Shown: positions 51,803-62,135 of the stretch, piece after piece
Layout of the letters: each line of letters opens with the position of its first letter
Numbering within the stretch: position 1 is the stretch's first letter
Origin: Gammaproteobacteria bacterium HGW-Gammaproteobacteria-11
GTDB taxonomy: Bacteria > Pseudomonadota > Gammaproteobacteria > Pseudomonadales > Pseudomonadaceae
Assembly: GCA_002840055.1 (NCBI GenBank)
Contig: PGZJ01000002.1
Coordinates: 248,001 to 312,000, forward strand
Direction: 5' to 3'
DNA length: 64,000 nt
Program-made: the position numbers and the translations under genes
The notes under the pieces: model-generated
Databases searched by the model: none
The model's input: the letters and a program-made list of their open reading frames with translations, nothing else
What the model was told of the DNA's origin: nothing

Positions 51803-52322
51803 AACCCTGTGTCTTCTAGTTTTGTTATCCGGACCGACAACGGCTCTGGCCCTGCCTGAGGATGCCAACCAACCCATCCGCATCCAGGCCAACAGCGCAA
51901 CCCTCAACGAACGACAGAGCACGGCTGTCTACAACGGCAATGTCATCATTACCCAGGGCAGCATGCGCCTGACCGGTAGCCGTGTGACGCTGAATACCGA
52001 CAGCGACGGCCAGGTCAGCAAGATCGTCAGCGAAGGCAGCCCTGCCAGCTATGAATCGACGCCACGGGCCAATCAGAATCCGGTCAAGGCACGCAGCAAC
52101 ACGATTGAATACCACGCCGATACCGAGCGCGTGGTACTGATCAACAACGCTTTCCTGGAACAGGACGGCAATACCTTTCAGGGCGAGTACATCAGCTACG
52201 ACATCAATCGCCAGATTGTCGATGCCGGGCGCAACGGTGGTACCAGCGGGGCCGAGCAGCCACGCATCGAAATCACCATTCAGCCCCGTCGTCGCACCGA
52301 CACCAGCGAACCCCAGCCATGA
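51789..52322 (+). CDS. lptA: LPS transport periplasmic protein LptA (LptH)
   Basis: A 177-residue secreted protein. Signal [18 protein letters not shown]; OstA-type jellyroll motifs [32 protein letters not shown]. It forms the periplasmic LPS bridge. ATG 51789 starts within lptC. Ends four bases into lptB (ATGA). Confidence 0.9.
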   Translation: MRRVKTLCLLVLLSGPTTALALPEDANQPIRIQANSATLNERQSTAVYNGNVIITQGSMRLTGSRVTLNTDSDGQVSKIVSEGSPASYESTPRANQNPVKARSNTIEYHADTERVVLINNAFLEQDGNTFQGEYISYDINRQIVDAGRNGGTSGAEQPRIEITIQPRRRTDTSEPQP

Positions 52323-53044
52323 CCACACTTGAAGCCCGTCACCTGGCCAAAGCCTACAAGTCACGCAAGGTCGTGCGTGACGTGTCGGTCTCGATCAAGA
52401 GCGGTGAAGTCATTGGCCTGCTGGGCCCCAATGGTGCAGGCAAAACCACCTGCTTCTACATGATTGTCGGCCTGGTCAAGGCTGATGAAGGCAGCATTCT
52501 GGTCGACGGTGTTGATGTCACCCGCCTGCCCATGCACGGTAGAGCACGCCAGGGTATCGGCTACCTGCCGCAGGAGGCCTCGATTTTCCGCAAGCTCAGC
52601 GTGGCTGACAACATCATGGCGATTCTCGAGACCCGCAAGGATCTTAATCGCAAGGGCCGTGAGGGCAAACTCGAATCCCTGCTGCGCGAATTTCACATTC
52701 ACCATCTGGCCGACAGCCTGGGCATGAGCCTCTCCGGTGGTGAGCGGCGGCGCGCTGAAATTGCCCGGGCCCTGGCCACCGAACCCAAGTTCATTCTGCT
52801 CGACGAGCCCTTTGCCGGTGTGGATCCGATCTCGGTCAACGACATCAAACTGATCATCAAGCACCTCAAGGACAAGGGGATCGGCGTGCTGATCACCGAT
52901 CATAATGTGCGCGAAACACTCGATATCTGTGACAAGGCCTATATTGTCAATGACGGTCACATCATTGCCGAAGGCGATGCCGATACCGTACTGGCCAACC
53001 AGACCGTAAGGGATGTCTATCTGGGGCATGCCTTCCGTCTGTAA
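52319..53044 (+). CDS. lptB: LPS export ATPase LptB
   Basis: A 241-residue ABC ATPase: [16 protein letters not shown] (Walker A), [15 protein letters not shown] (signature), [16 protein letters not shown] (Walker B), ITDHNVRE (His). It drives LPS extraction with LptFG, which are not in this window. 85 bases before rpoN. Confidence 0.96.
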   Translation: MTTLEARHLAKAYKSRKVVRDVSVSIKSGEVIGLLGPNGAGKTTCFYMIVGLVKADEGSILVDGVDVTRLPMHGRARQGIGYLPQEASIFRKLSVADNIMAILETRKDLNRKGREGKLESLLREFHIHHLADSLGMSLSGGERRRAEIARALATEPKFILLDEPFAGVDPISVNDIKLIIKHLKDKGIGVLITDHNVRETLDICDKAYIVNDGHIIAEGDADTVLANQTVRDVYLGHAFRL

Positions 53045-53129
53045 AATAAGTTACAAATAAGGCATGCTGGCCACATGGCCAGCACACTGGATTTTGCCCA
53101 ACCCTGAGTACAAGGTAAGTCGCCTGAAC

Positions 53130-54632
53130 ATGAAACCCTCGCTCGTCCTCAAGATGGGGCAGCAGCTGACAATGACACCGCAGCTGCAGCAGGCCATCCG
53201 ACTGCTTCAGCTGTCCAGTCTGGATCTCCAGCAGGAGGTGCAGGAGGCGTTGGAGGCCAATCCGATGCTGGAAATGGCCGACGAGGGTGACGACGACTAC
53301 GGCAGCAATGGCGCAGACACCTCGGGTGATAGCGATGACGCCCCCTCCGTGACCATCCCGGAGCCGGTGGCCATGGACGCCATCGAGCAACACAGCCAGG
53401 CCGAAGAAGAAGGCAACTGGAACGAGCAGATCCCCAACGAACTGCCGGTCGATACCCAGTGGGACGACGTCTACCAGACCTCGGCCAGCTCCTTGCCCAG
53501 CAATGATGACGAGGAATGGGACTTTACCGCCCGCACCGGCACCGGCGAGACCCTGCAAAGCCATCTGGAATGGCAGCTCAATCTGATTCCCCTGTCCGAA
53601 ACCGACCAGATCATTGCCCTGTCGCTGATTGATGCGATCAATGCCGACGGCTACCTGGAAGAATCCCTGGACGAGATTCTTGCTTCACTCGACCCCGAAC
53701 TGGAGGTGGAGCTGGACGAAGTGGAAATGGTCCTGCACCGTATTCAGCAGTTCGAGCCCGTCGGTGTCGCGGCACGCAACCTGAGTGAATGCCTGCTGCT
53801 GCAACTGCGCCAGTTGCCGGCCGATACGCCACTGCTGGAACAGGCCATGAAGGTAGTCAAGGATCACCTCGAACTACTCGGCAGCCGTGACTTCGCGCAA
53901 TTGATGCGCCGCACCCGGCTCAAGGAAGATCAACTCGGCAAGGTCATCAGCCTGATCCAGACGCTGAACCCGCGGCCCGGTTCGGAGATCGCCTCAGGCG
54001 AGCCTGAGTATGTGATCCCGGATGTGATCGTGCGCCGTGACAACACCCGCTGGATAGTCGAGCTGAACCAGGAAGCCGTACCCAAGGTACGGGTCAACAA
54101 CCATTACGCTTCCATGGTCCGCCGCGCCGACTCGAGCCAGGACAACACCTACCTGCGCAATCATCTGCAGGAAGCCCGCTGGTTCATCAAAAGCCTGCAA
54201 AGCCGCAACGAAACCCTGATGAAAGTCGCGACGCAGATCGTCGAACATCAGCGCGGCTTTCTCGAGCAGGGCGAAGAAGCCATGAAGCCGCTGGTGCTGC
54301 ATGATATTGCCGAGGCTGTGGGCATGCACGAATCGACCATTTCGCGGGTTACCACGCAGAAATACATGCATACCCCGCGCGGCATATTCGAGCTCAAGTA
54401 CTTTTTCTCCAGCCACGTTGGCACCGCCGAGGGCGGTGAGTTCTCGTCCACGGCGATTCGCGCGCTGATCAAGAAACTGGTCGCCGCAGAAAACCCGAAG
54501 AAACCATTGAGCGACAGCAAGATCGCTGGTTTACTGGAAGAGCAGGGAATTGATGTAGCAAGACGCACCATCGCCAAATACCGCGAATCGCTGAACATCG
54601 CTCCGTCCAGCGAACGCAAAAGGCTGGTTTAA
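53130..54632 (+). CDS. rpoN: RNA polymerase sigma-54 factor
   Basis: A 500-residue sigma-54. Region I ([20 protein letters not shown]) is glutamine-rich; region II is acidic ([11 protein letters not shown]); region III has the core-binding and HTH parts ([18 protein letters not shown]), and the RpoN box [10 protein letters not shown] ends near residue 484. Directs transcription of nitrogen, flagellar and other genes with enhancer-binding proteins. The start ATG at 53130 matches the family. The gene begins the rpoN-hpf-ptsN-rapZ-ptsO cluster. Confidence 0.96.
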   Translation: MKPSLVLKMGQQLTMTPQLQQAIRLLQLSSLDLQQEVQEALEANPMLEMADEGDDDYGSNGADTSGDSDDAPSVTIPEPVAMDAIEQHSQAEEEGNWNEQIPNELPVDTQWDDVYQTSASSLPSNDDEEWDFTARTGTGETLQSHLEWQLNLIPLSETDQIIALSLIDAINADGYLEESLDEILASLDPELEVELDEVEMVLHRIQQFEPVGVAARNLSECLLLQLRQLPADTPLLEQAMKVVKDHLELLGSRDFAQLMRRTRLKEDQLGKVISLIQTLNPRPGSEIASGEPEYVIPDVIVRRDNTRWIVELNQEAVPKVRVNNHYASMVRRADSSQDNTYLRNHLQEARWFIKSLQSRNETLMKVATQIVEHQRGFLEQGEEAMKPLVLHDIAEAVGMHESTISRVTTQKYMHTPRGIFELKYFFSSHVGTAEGGEFSSTAIRALIKKLVAAENPKKPLSDSKIAGLLEEQGIDVARRTIAKYRESLNIAPSSERKRLV

Positions 54633-54671
54633 CCGGCCTGGATCAAGAAGTCAGTACGTTACCCGTGGCAC

Positions 54672-54698
54672 CATGGGATAACCTTGGGATATCCCATG
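54672..54698. other. Hairpin upstream of hpf
   Basis: Perfect nine-base stem CATGGGATA and TATCCCATG around a nine-base loop, 27 bases before the hpf ATG. It is not followed by a T-tract. It may modulate hpf translation or processing of the rpoN transcript. Confidence 0.45.
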
Positions 54699-54724
54699 CC
54701 ACACAGCCCAACAGGAGAAGACGT

Positions 54725-55033
54725 ATGCAACTGAATCTCAGCGGTCACCATGTTGATATTACCGAGTCCATGCGTGAGTACGTGAACGAGAAAATGTCTC
54801 GACTGGAGCGACACTTCGACAAGATCACCAATGTTCAGGTTACCCTGGAGGTTGAAAAGCTGCGGCAGAAAGCCGAAGCAACCCTGCATATCGCCGGCGG
54901 CGAAGTCGTCGCCAACTGCGAACACACTGACATGTACGCCGCCATTGACCTGCTGGTCGACAAGCTGGATCGCCAACTGATCAAGCACAAGGAAAAGAAC
55001 CTCGACCGCCAACAGGGCGTCAACGACCGCTAA
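54725..55033 (+). CDS. hpf: Ribosome hibernation promoting factor, short form
   Basis: A 102-residue protein of the YfiA/HPF family: QLNLSGHHVDITESMREYVN, then EATLHIAGGEVVANCEHTDM. Short HPF with RMF makes 100S dimers in stationary phase. ATG 54725 preferred over 54665, which lies in the hairpin leader. Part of the rpoN cluster. Confidence 0.93.
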   Translation: MQLNLSGHHVDITESMREYVNEKMSRLERHFDKITNVQVTLEVEKLRQKAEATLHIAGGEVVANCEHTDMYAAIDLLVDKLDRQLIKHKEKNLDRQQGVNDR

Positions 55034-55052
55034 GGCAAACCGACGCAAAACC

Positions 55053-55511
55053 ATGCAAATTGATCACATACTTACCCCCGAGCGCACCTTTGCCGGCGTG
55101 CAGGGGGTTTCAAAAAAACGCGTCCTGGAACAGATCGGCAAGCTGGTAGCCCAGCACAGCCACCTTGACCCGGACGCCATCTATGAAAACCTGATTGCCC
55201 GTGAAAAGCTCGGTTCAACCGGCTTTGGCAACGGCATCGCCATTCCCCACTGTCGTCTGCTGGATTGCCACAAGGCCGTCGGCGCCTTGCTGCAGCTGGA
55301 GGACAAGATCGACTTCGACTCCCTCGATGGCGAACCGGTTGATCTGATCTTTGTTCTGCTGGTGCCCCAGGAAGCCAACGAACAGCACCTGCAAATCCTC
55401 AAGATGCTGGCCGAGAAGCTCGACCAGGCCAGTCTGCGTGAAGCGCTGCGGGCCGCACCGGACGCTGAAAGCCTGTACCGCATCATGACCACCAGCGCGA
55501 CGGGAAGCTGA
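55053..55511 (+). CDS. ptsN: Nitrogen-regulatory PTS EIIA protein
   Basis: A 152-residue EIIA-Ntr. Phosphorylated His in [13 protein letters not shown] (residue about 67). It receives phosphate from NPr and controls K+ transport and nitrogen-related functions. 5 bases before rapZ. Confidence 0.94.
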   Translation: MQIDHILTPERTFAGVQGVSKKRVLEQIGKLVAQHSHLDPDAIYENLIAREKLGSTGFGNGIAIPHCRLLDCHKAVGALLQLEDKIDFDSLDGEPVDLIFVLLVPQEANEQHLQILKMLAEKLDQASLREALRAAPDAESLYRIMTTSATGS

Positions 55512-55516
55512 ACCCA

Positions 55517-56371
55517 ATGCGCCTGGTTGTGGTCAGTGGTCGCTCCGGTTCGGGCAAGAGTACCGCGCTGCACCTGCTCGAAGACAACGGCTTCTACTGT
55601 ATCGACAACCTGCCGGCCGGTTTGCTGCCGGAGCTGGCGCGTCAGGTCAATCTGTCCGAACTGGAACTGCCCAAGGTGGCCATCAGCATTGATGCGCGCA
55701 ACCTGCCCAGCGACCTGAAACGCTTCCCCGAACTGCTCAAGCAGGTCCGTGATGCCGGCGTACACTGCGACGTGCTGTTTCTCGCCGCGACCGATGATGT
55801 GCTGATCAAGCGCTTTTCGGAAACCCGACGCAAACACCCGCTGACCGATCAGAACCATTCGCTGGGCGAAGCCATTGCTGAAGAGCTGAGACTGCTCGAG
55901 CCGATCATTGATCTGGCTAGCCTGAAGATCGACACCAGCCACCTGACCCTGTACCAGTTACGAGACCTGCTTAAACAACGATTGCTCGGCACCCGCGCCC
56001 ATGGGCCATCGGTATTGGTGCAGTCCTTTGGTTTCAAGCGCGGCGTGCCGGTCGATGCCGATCTGGTGTTCGATGTGCGCTGCCTGCCCAACCCTTACTG
56101 GAAGCCTGAGTTGCGCGCCTTTTCCGGCCGCGACCAGGCCATCCGTGACTACCTTGAAGCACAGCCCGAGGTAGAGGATATGTACCAGGACATTCACCAT
56201 TTTCTGGAAAAGTGGTTACCCCGCTATGCCGCCGGTGAACGCAGTTACATGACCATCGCCATTGGCTGTACCGGCGGTCACCACCGTTCGGTGTATATCG
56301 CCGAACGCCTGCTGCAGAACCTCACCGGCAAGGTCTCGAACCTGCTGATCCGTCACCGCGACCTGCCCTGA
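55517..56371 (+). CDS. rapZ: RNase adapter RapZ
   Basis: A 284-residue P-loop protein: [19 protein letters not shown] (Walker A), [22 protein letters not shown] and [17 protein letters not shown] (the second nucleotide motif). Controls GlmS through GlmZ RNA in enterics; in Pseudomonas the RNA partner is uncertain. Next gene is ptsO. Confidence 0.94.
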   Translation: MRLVVVSGRSGSGKSTALHLLEDNGFYCIDNLPAGLLPELARQVNLSELELPKVAISIDARNLPSDLKRFPELLKQVRDAGVHCDVLFLAATDDVLIKRFSETRRKHPLTDQNHSLGEAIAEELRLLEPIIDLASLKIDTSHLTLYQLRDLLKQRLLGTRAHGPSVLVQSFGFKRGVPVDADLVFDVRCLPNPYWKPELRAFSGRDQAIRDYLEAQPEVEDMYQDIHHFLEKWLPRYAAGERSYMTIAIGCTGGHHRSVYIAERLLQNLTGKVSNLLIRHRDLP

Positions 56372-56374
56372 ACC

Positions 56375-56647
56375 ATGCCGACCACCCGCGTAGAAATCAT
56401 CAACAAGCTCGGCCTGCACGCCCGCGCCGCCGCCAAATTCGTCGGCGTCGCCAACCGCCACGGCTGTCAGGTACGTATCGGTAACAGCGAGGACAAGCTC
56501 GTCGATGGTAAAAGCATCATGCAAGTGATGATGCTCGCCGCCAGCAAAGGCACAGAAATCTGCATCAGCTGCGAAGGTGACAACGCCGACCAGGCCATGG
56601 CCGAGTTGCTGGCGTTGATTAACGATTACTTCGAGGAAGGCGAATAG
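56375..56647 (+). CDS. ptsO: Phosphocarrier NPr
   Basis: A 90-residue HPr-like protein: phospho-His in NKLGLHARAAAKF (His about 16), then LVDGKSIMQVMMLAA. Donates phosphate to EIIA-Ntr. Start ATG 56375, three bases after rapZ. Confidence 0.93.
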   Translation: MPTTRVEIINKLGLHARAAAKFVGVANRHGCQVRIGNSEDKLVDGKSIMQVMMLAASKGTEICISCEGDNADQAMAELLALINDYFEEGE

Positions 56648-56882
56648 ACCAGCGGCAAGCTATAAGCGACAAGCAAGAACAGAATCAAACAAACTTGCGG
56701 CTGGAGGCTGGAGGCTGGAGGCTGGAGGCTGGAGGCTGGAGGCTGGAGGCTGGAGAAGGATACGGCCGCCTATACGCATTGCAACTCGTTTCTTGGCCAT
56801 CTAAGGCTTTGCGGTCCTCAGCCCAGTCCCTCTCCACCCCAATAACGGCTTTCAGCTTACAGCCTATAGCGTTCAGCGATTA
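56648..56882. repeat. Intergenic repeat region after ptsO
   Basis: It includes GCGGCAAGCTATAAGCGAC near 56652, the CTGGAGG tandem array at 56701-56755, and CTTTCAGCTTACAGCC near 56851-56878. No gene is seen. Confidence 0.7.
56701..56755. repeat. CTGGAGG heptamer tandem repeat, 7 full units
   Basis: Seven CTGGAGG units (56701-56749) followed by CTGGAG. A likely variable-number repeat between ptsO and pmbA. Confidence 0.9.
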
Positions 56883-58238
56883 TCAGGCCCCTCCCACCGT
56901 CATGCCATCCACCAGCCAACTGCCGGTCAGATTGTTGCCACGGCGTTCGAGATCCGAACCGACGCAGCGCAACTGGCGGAACATGTCGCGCAGATTGCCG
57001 GCAATGGTGACTTCCTGTACAGGGAACTGGATTTGCCCCTGCTCTACCCAGAAGCCGCCGGCACCACGTGAATAGTCCCCGGTCACGCTGTTAACGCCCT
57101 GCCCCATCAGCTCAGTCACCAGCAGACCGGTACCCATCTCGGCCAGCAGGGCCTGCAGGTCACCGGCATTGCTGCTGATATGCAGGTTATGCACACCGCC
57201 GGCGTTGGCGGTGCTGGGCAAGCCAAGCTTGCGACCTGAATAGCTGCCCAACACCCAGCTGCGCAATACGCCCTGTTCGACGAAGGCCTGCGCGCGGGTT
57301 GCCAGTCCATCGCCATCAAAGGCCGCACTGCCAAGGGCGCGCGGCAGGTGTGGTCGCTCATCGACATTGACCCAGTCCGGAAAGATCGGCTGACCCAGTG
57401 CATCGAGCAGAAAGCTCGACTGCCGGTAAATGGCCCCGCCGGCAATCGCGCCCATCAGATGCCCGAGCAAGCCCGCAGCCTGGTCGGCAGCAAACAGCAC
57501 TGGCACCTTGGCGGTCTTGACCGACCGCGTGCCCAGCTTGGCCAGTGTCCGCTCGGCGGCCTTGCGACCCAAGGCTTCGGGACTTGGCAGGTGGCTGGCA
57601 ATGCGATCCACGTCATACCAGTAATCGCGCTGCATACCCTGTTCCGAGGCGACAATCATCACAGCTGAGGCGCTGTGACGGGTACCCAGCGAACTGCCGA
57701 TAAAACCGTTGCTGTTGCCGTATACCCGGCAACCCTGCTGGGTACTGATATTCGCGCTGTCGCTGGTCAGGCGCGCATCCACGGCCAGTGCAGCGGCTTC
57801 GCAGGCCAGCGCGCGCTCGATCGCCTGCTCGGCGTTCAGGGCCCAGGGATGATAGAGGTCCAGATCCGGCAGTTCGGTGGCCATCAACTCGGGGGCGGCC
57901 AGACCGGCATAGGCATCTTCCGAGGCATGCCGGGCAATGCCCAGTGCCGCGGTGATGGCTGCACGAATGGCTTCATCGGAGGTATCGGAGGTGCTGGCGG
58001 AGCCTTTGCGCTGACCGTCATACAGGGTAATGGCAAAGCCCTGGTCGCGATTGAACTCGACGGTCTCAACCTCACCCTGGCGCACACCCACCTGCAAGCC
58101 GGTATTCTGGCTGACACCCACTTCACAGGCGCTGGCGCCCAGACGCCTTGATTCCTCGAGAATATAGGCCACCCGCCGTTCCAGCTGGGCACGCAGTACT
58201 TGCGGGTCTTCAGGGCTGACCCTGTCTATCTGCTTCAT
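56883..58238 (-). CDS. pmbA: TldE/PmbA metalloprotease-like protein
   Basis: A 451-residue TldD/E family protein, the PmbA subunit. It shows SASAVMIVASEQGMQR, GGAGGFWVEQG-like GAGGFWVEQGQIQFPVQEV and GNLRDMFRQL. With TldD (not in the window) it degrades peptides such as microcins and CcdA; PmbA itself lacks the zinc motif. ATG 58238. Confidence 0.92.
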   Translation of the reverse strand: MKQIDRVSPEDPQVLRAQLERRVAYILEESRRLGASACEVGVSQNTGLQVGVRQGEVETVEFNRDQGFAITLYDGQRKGSASTSDTSDEAIRAAITAALGIARHASEDAYAGLAAPELMATELPDLDLYHPWALNAEQAIERALACEAAALAVDARLTSDSANISTQQGCRVYGNSNGFIGSSLGTRHSASAVMIVASEQGMQRDYWYDVDRIASHLPSPEALGRKAAERTLAKLGTRSVKTAKVPVLFAADQAAGLLGHLMGAIAGGAIYRQSSFLLDALGQPIFPDWVNVDERPHLPRALGSAAFDGDGLATRAQAFVEQGVLRSWVLGSYSGRKLGLPSTANAGGVHNLHISSNAGDLQALLAEMGTGLLVTELMGQGVNSVTGDYSRGAGGFWVEQGQIQFPVQEVTIAGNLRDMFRQLRCVGSDLERRGNNLTGSWLVDGMTVGGA

Positions 58239-58342
58239 GAATTCTCCTTGGCTGCAGCGCATTGTACCTCGGACAGGCAGGCTGTGAACGGGTATCATGG
58301 CGCATTGAACAGTACCCGCCTGCGGGCCGCAATGAGGTGACC

Positions 58343-58873
58343 ATGACAGAGTTTTACGACGAGGAACAGGATGACGATGGCATCAGCAAAAGCCAGGTCA
58401 AGCGCGAGCTGCAGGAGATGCGTGACCTGGGCAATCGGCTGGTCGAGCTGAAGCCGGCACAATGGCAACAGCTGAACCTGACCGACAAGCTGCGCGCAGC
58501 CCTTGAAGAAGCCCCTCGGCACACTGCCCGTGGCGCGCTCAAGCGGCACCTGAGCTTTGTCGGCAAGTTGATGAAGGATCAGGATCTGGATGCCATCCGC
58601 GCCTACCTCGGCCGCCTCGACAGCAGCAGTCAGGAGCATGCCCAGCACTTTCACCAGATCGAGCGCTGGCGCGACCGTCTGCTGACCGGCAGTGCCGAGG
58701 AGCAGGAAGCCTTCATGACCGCCTATCCCGAGACCGACAGACAGAACCTCAGGCAGCTGGTGCGTCAGGCGCAGAAGGAAGCCAAGGAAAACAAGCCACC
58801 GGCAGCGGCGCGCAAGATTTTCAAACTGGTGCGTGAAATCGTTGAAGCCGAGCTGAATTCCGGCGCAGACTGA
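58343..58873 (+). CDS. darP: Ribosome-associated protein DarP (YjgA)
   Basis: A 176-residue acidic/basic helical protein of the DUF615 family: MTEFYDEEQDDDGISKSQ, RELQEMRDLGNRLVEL, ALKRHLSFVGKLMKDQD. Involved in 50S subunit assembly. ATG 58343 follows GAGGTG. Divergent from pmbA. Confidence 0.9.
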   Translation: MTEFYDEEQDDDGISKSQVKRELQEMRDLGNRLVELKPAQWQQLNLTDKLRAALEEAPRHTARGALKRHLSFVGKLMKDQDLDAIRAYLGRLDSSSQEHAQHFHQIERWRDRLLTGSAEEQEAFMTAYPETDRQNLRQLVRQAQKEAKENKPPAAARKIFKLVREIVEAELNSGAD

Positions 58874-58916
58874 TCAGCGCTTTGCCTCAAGGACATTGTC
58901 CGCATCAGGCAGAGTT

Positions 58917-58946
58917 AAAAAAACCCGGCACATGGCCGGGTTTTTT
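58917..58946. terminator. Bidirectional rho-independent terminator
   Basis: Stem CCCGGC (58924-58929) and GCCGGG, with A-tract before and TTTTTT after. It serves the darP transcript and the convergent acyl-CoA dehydrogenase gene. Confidence 0.85.
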
Positions 58947-58965
58947 ATTCTGCAACCAACCTGAA

Positions 58966-60771
58966 TCAGTAGCCCAGAGCAAAGTTCTCTTCGGACATGT
59001 CCATCAGGTTGTCGGCACCGGACATCATGGAGTCGACGTGCATGCGGGTACGCGGCAGGATGCGCTGGAAGTAGAAACGCGCGGTCTGCAGCTTGGCCTG
59101 GTAGAAAGCCTCGTCAGAGGTGCCTTCAGCCAGCTTGGCAGCGGCTACACGGGCCATATCCGCCCAGAAGTAGGCAAGGCAGGCGTAACCGGAATACATG
59201 CAGTAATCCACGGCAGCTGCACCGACCATTTCACGGTCCTTCATGGCCGCCATGCCGATCTTCATGGTCAGCTCGCCCCACTCCTTGTTCAGCTGGGCCA
59301 GCGGCGCAACGAATTCCTTGATGGCGTCGTTGCCTTCCTGGTTCTGACAGAACTTGTGGACGATCTTGGTGAAGCACTTCAGCGCCTCGCCCTGGGTCAT
59401 CAGTACCTTGCGGCCGAGCAGGTCAAGCGCCTGAATGCCGGTAGTACCTTCGTACAACATGGAAATACGCGCGTCACGGACGTTCTGCTCCATGCCCCAC
59501 TCAGCGATAAAGCCGTGGCCACCGTAAATCTGTACGCCGTGGTTGGCTGCTTCAAAGCCCACTTCGGTCATGAATGCCTTGGCAATCGGCGTGAGGAAGG
59601 CCAGCAGCGCATCAGCCTGCTTCTTCTGCTCTTCGTCCTGGCTGTTCTTGAGGATATCAACCTGCTTGGCGGTGAAGTACACCATGGCACGGTTACCTTC
59701 GGTAAACGCCTTCATGGTCAACAGCATACGACGTACATCAGGGTGCACGATGATCGGGTCAGCCGGCTTGTCAGGTGCCTTGTTACCGGTCAGTGAACGC
59801 ATTTGCAGACGCTCACGGGCGTACTTGATACCACCCTGGAAAGCCACTTCGGAATGCGCCAGACCCTGCAGTGCGGTACCCAGACGGGCAGTGTTCATAA
59901 AGGTGAACATGGCGTTCAGACCCTTGTTCGGCTCGCCGATCAGCAGACCGGTGGCGCCGTCAAAGTTCATTACGCAGGTAGCGTTACCGTGAATACCCAT
60001 CTTGTGCTCGATCGAGCCACAAGAAACGCTGTTGCGTTCGCCTTTCTCGCCATTGGTATCGGGCAGGAACTTGGGCACGATGAACAGCGAGATACCCTTG
60101 GTACCAGCCGGCGCATCGGGCAGACGGGCGAGTACGATGTGGACGATGTTCTCGGCCATGTCGTGGTCACCGGACGAAATGAAGATCTTGGTGCCGCTGA
60201 TCTTGTAGGTGCCATCAGCCTGGGGCTCGGCCTTGGTGCGCAGCATGCCCAGATCGGTACCGCAATGCGGTTCGGTCAGACACATGGTGCCGGTCCACTG
60301 ACCGGATACCAGCTTGGTCAGGAACACGTGTTTGTGTTCATCGGTACCGTGGGTAGCGATGGTGTTCATGCAACCATGGGACAGACCGGGATACATGCCC
60401 CAGGACCAGTTGGCCTGACCGACCATTTCGCTGATCGCCAGACCCAGTGATTCGGGCAGACCCTGACCGCCGTGGTCAACGTCATGGGCCAGACTCGGCC
60501 AGCCGCCTTCAACGTACTGCTCATAGGCCTGCTTGAAACCGGTAGGGGTTTTCACGCCGTCGGCACTCCAGGTGCAACCTTCGGTGTCACCAATACGGTT
60601 CAGCGGCGCAATGACGTTTTCACAGAACTTGGCGCCCTCTTCCAGAATGGCATTGACCATATCAGGAGTGGCGTCTTCGCAGCCTGGCAGGCTCTTGTAG
60701 TGTTCTTCATAACCCAGTACTTCATCGCGAACGAAGCGAATGTCACGCAGGGGAGCCTTGTAATCTGGCAT
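58966..60771 (-). CDS. Acyl-CoA dehydrogenase with C-terminal extension
   Basis: A 601-residue flavoprotein of the long FadE-like type. [24 protein letters not shown]-type [19 protein letters not shown] and [25 protein letters not shown], with [16 protein letters not shown]; a further C-terminal domain runs to residue 601. The catalytic base is the Glu in YEGTTG, as in the short/medium-chain type. Substrate probably acyl-CoA of unknown chain length. ATG 60771. Confidence 0.9.
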   Translation of the reverse strand: MPDYKAPLRDIRFVRDEVLGYEEHYKSLPGCEDATPDMVNAILEEGAKFCENVIAPLNRIGDTEGCTWSADGVKTPTGFKQAYEQYVEGGWPSLAHDVDHGGQGLPESLGLAISEMVGQANWSWGMYPGLSHGCMNTIATHGTDEHKHVFLTKLVSGQWTGTMCLTEPHCGTDLGMLRTKAEPQADGTYKISGTKIFISSGDHDMAENIVHIVLARLPDAPAGTKGISLFIVPKFLPDTNGEKGERNSVSCGSIEHKMGIHGNATCVMNFDGATGLLIGEPNKGLNAMFTFMNTARLGTALQGLAHSEVAFQGGIKYARERLQMRSLTGNKAPDKPADPIIVHPDVRRMLLTMKAFTEGNRAMVYFTAKQVDILKNSQDEEQKKQADALLAFLTPIAKAFMTEVGFEAANHGVQIYGGHGFIAEWGMEQNVRDARISMLYEGTTGIQALDLLGRKVLMTQGEALKCFTKIVHKFCQNQEGNDAIKEFVAPLAQLNKEWGELTMKIGMAAMKDREMVGAAAVDYCMYSGYACLAYFWADMARVAAAKLAEGTSDEAFYQAKLQTARFYFQRILPRTRMHVDSMMSGADNLMDMSEENFALGY

Positions 60772-60988
60772 GGTACTTGACCTCAACGGTTATAACGGGT
60801 TTCAAGAGCAGCATGCAGCTGCGATTTTGTGGCTGCCTTGGCAGCAGATTCAAACAGACGTTTGAAACATACGTTTACGCCCGGACCATGTCAAGTAGTT
60901 GTGTCTTTATCAAAGACAAAAAATTTGTAACCGGGGAGAGAAACTGGGAGGCATCGCCTGGCCTGGAGCCAGACCGGAAAGGCAAACC

Positions 60989-61732
60989 TCAGGCTTGCAG
61001 GGACAACTCGCTGAGCGGCGTACGCTCATCGGCAATCTGGCGGTAGAGCGCCAGCTCTTTATCGCTGTTCGCGCCGGCGCGACTGACAGACGCATCGGCT
61101 TCAGGCTCAACATCCGCGCTGGCATCATCCTGCGGATCTGACTGTGACTGCGTCGCAATCTCGGCCCGCGCCTGGGCGATGATCTGTGCAGCCTGTGCAG
61201 CAATCGCCAGATCCTGGGATGAAGGCTGAGCCGGCGCCAGCGCAGCCCGCTGTACTTGTTGAAGTTTTTCGACCGTCGCTTCCGGGTCACCCGGCACGGG
61301 TGCGGTATCAATGCTGACCGATCCGCCAACCGCATACAAACGTCCGTCAGGCCCACGGGTGTAATCGTACCTGACGGTACCGGCATATTGACCACCCACT
61401 GCCAGGTGGGCCTGTTCGTGGGCCCTGACTTCACGATCACGGCTGGCCAGTGAGCGCACTTCGGCCTGGATCAAGCGCTGTTGTTCGGCCTCAACCCGTG
61501 CCAGCTGCTGACGCTGCTGGGCGGACACGGCAAGATCGTCACTGCCGGCAGCCGGTGCCGTCTCGACAGATGAGCCGGTACTGGCAGGCTCGGATCTTTG
61601 AGCAGCTGCAGCTGCAGGAGTTACCGATAAAACAGGTCGAGGCGTGACGGGATTGTCAGCGGGAATCGAAGGTAAACGACTATAGGCCTGAACGGCCGGA
61701 GAGATGACAGGTGACGGACTGATTGACATCAT
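60989..61732 (-). CDS. SprA-family putative metalloprotease
   Basis: A 247-residue protein. The Pro/Ala/Gln-rich N-terminal third is low complexity; from about 85 the family core has REVRAHEQAHLAVGGQYAG with the HExxH motif (HEQAH) and YTRGPDGRLYAVGGSVSID. Similar proteins (SprA/CJM1_0395 family) may be membrane-linked peptidases; activity is unproven. It is 17 bases downstream of the small flagellar-like gene. Confidence 0.8.
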   Translation of the reverse strand: MMSISPSPVISPAVQAYSRLPSIPADNPVTPRPVLSVTPAAAAAQRSEPASTGSSVETAPAAGSDDLAVSAQQRQQLARVEAEQQRLIQAEVRSLASRDREVRAHEQAHLAVGGQYAGTVRYDYTRGPDGRLYAVGGSVSIDTAPVPGDPEATVEKLQQVQRAALAPAQPSSQDLAIAAQAAQIIAQARAEIATQSQSDPQDDASADVEPEADASVSRAGANSDKELALYRQIADERTPLSELSLQA

Positions 61733-61749
61733 GTTCCATCACCTGCGGA

Positions 61750-62058
61750 TCAGGCAGTCACGTCCAGCAAGGTGCCGAGGACTTCATCGGCGGTATCAAT
61801 AACCGATGCACCGGCCTCAACCTCTCGTTGGCCCAGGCGCAGTTCAACCAGGCTATCCACCAGATTGACCGGACGATTGGAATCGACCTGGGTAGTGGCA
61901 GCAGGCTGACCATTGGCCGCTTGCACGGGAATGGCCTGGGACGCAGCCGGGTCCGCTTCAACACCGACGCGGGCAATTTCAGCCGCAGCAGTCGATGCGC
62001 GATACTGGCCCTGCCTTACGGTATTCAGTCCTGAGGACATCAGGTCAAGGGATGGCAT
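61750..62058 (-). CDS. Small protein with flagellar-rod-like C-terminus
   Basis: A 102-residue protein. MPSLDLMSSGLNTVRQGQY and its C-terminal helix RPVNLVDSLVELRLGQREVE, VIDTADEVLGTLLDVTA match the pattern of the flagellar basal-body rod C-terminal helix (NLV..mv.l...qra.ea.a.vi.taDemLgtLL). It lacks the rest of a rod protein. ATG 62058 is used. Function unknown. It lies between bioD and the SprA-like gene. Confidence 0.65.
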   Translation of the reverse strand: MPSLDLMSSGLNTVRQGQYRASTAAAEIARVGVEADPAASQAIPVQAANGQPAATTQVDSNRPVNLVDSLVELRLGQREVEAGASVIDTADEVLGTLLDVTA

Positions 62059-62135
62059 AAACGACGCCTCCAAATGGATTGATCACTTTATATTCAAGCA
62101 CAAAGTGCCAGTATGCGGTACCACCGCTGGTCAGT

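Noticed and set aside
56701-56755. CRISPR array
   Set aside because: Repeats are seven bases head-to-tail without spacers; no cas genes in the window.
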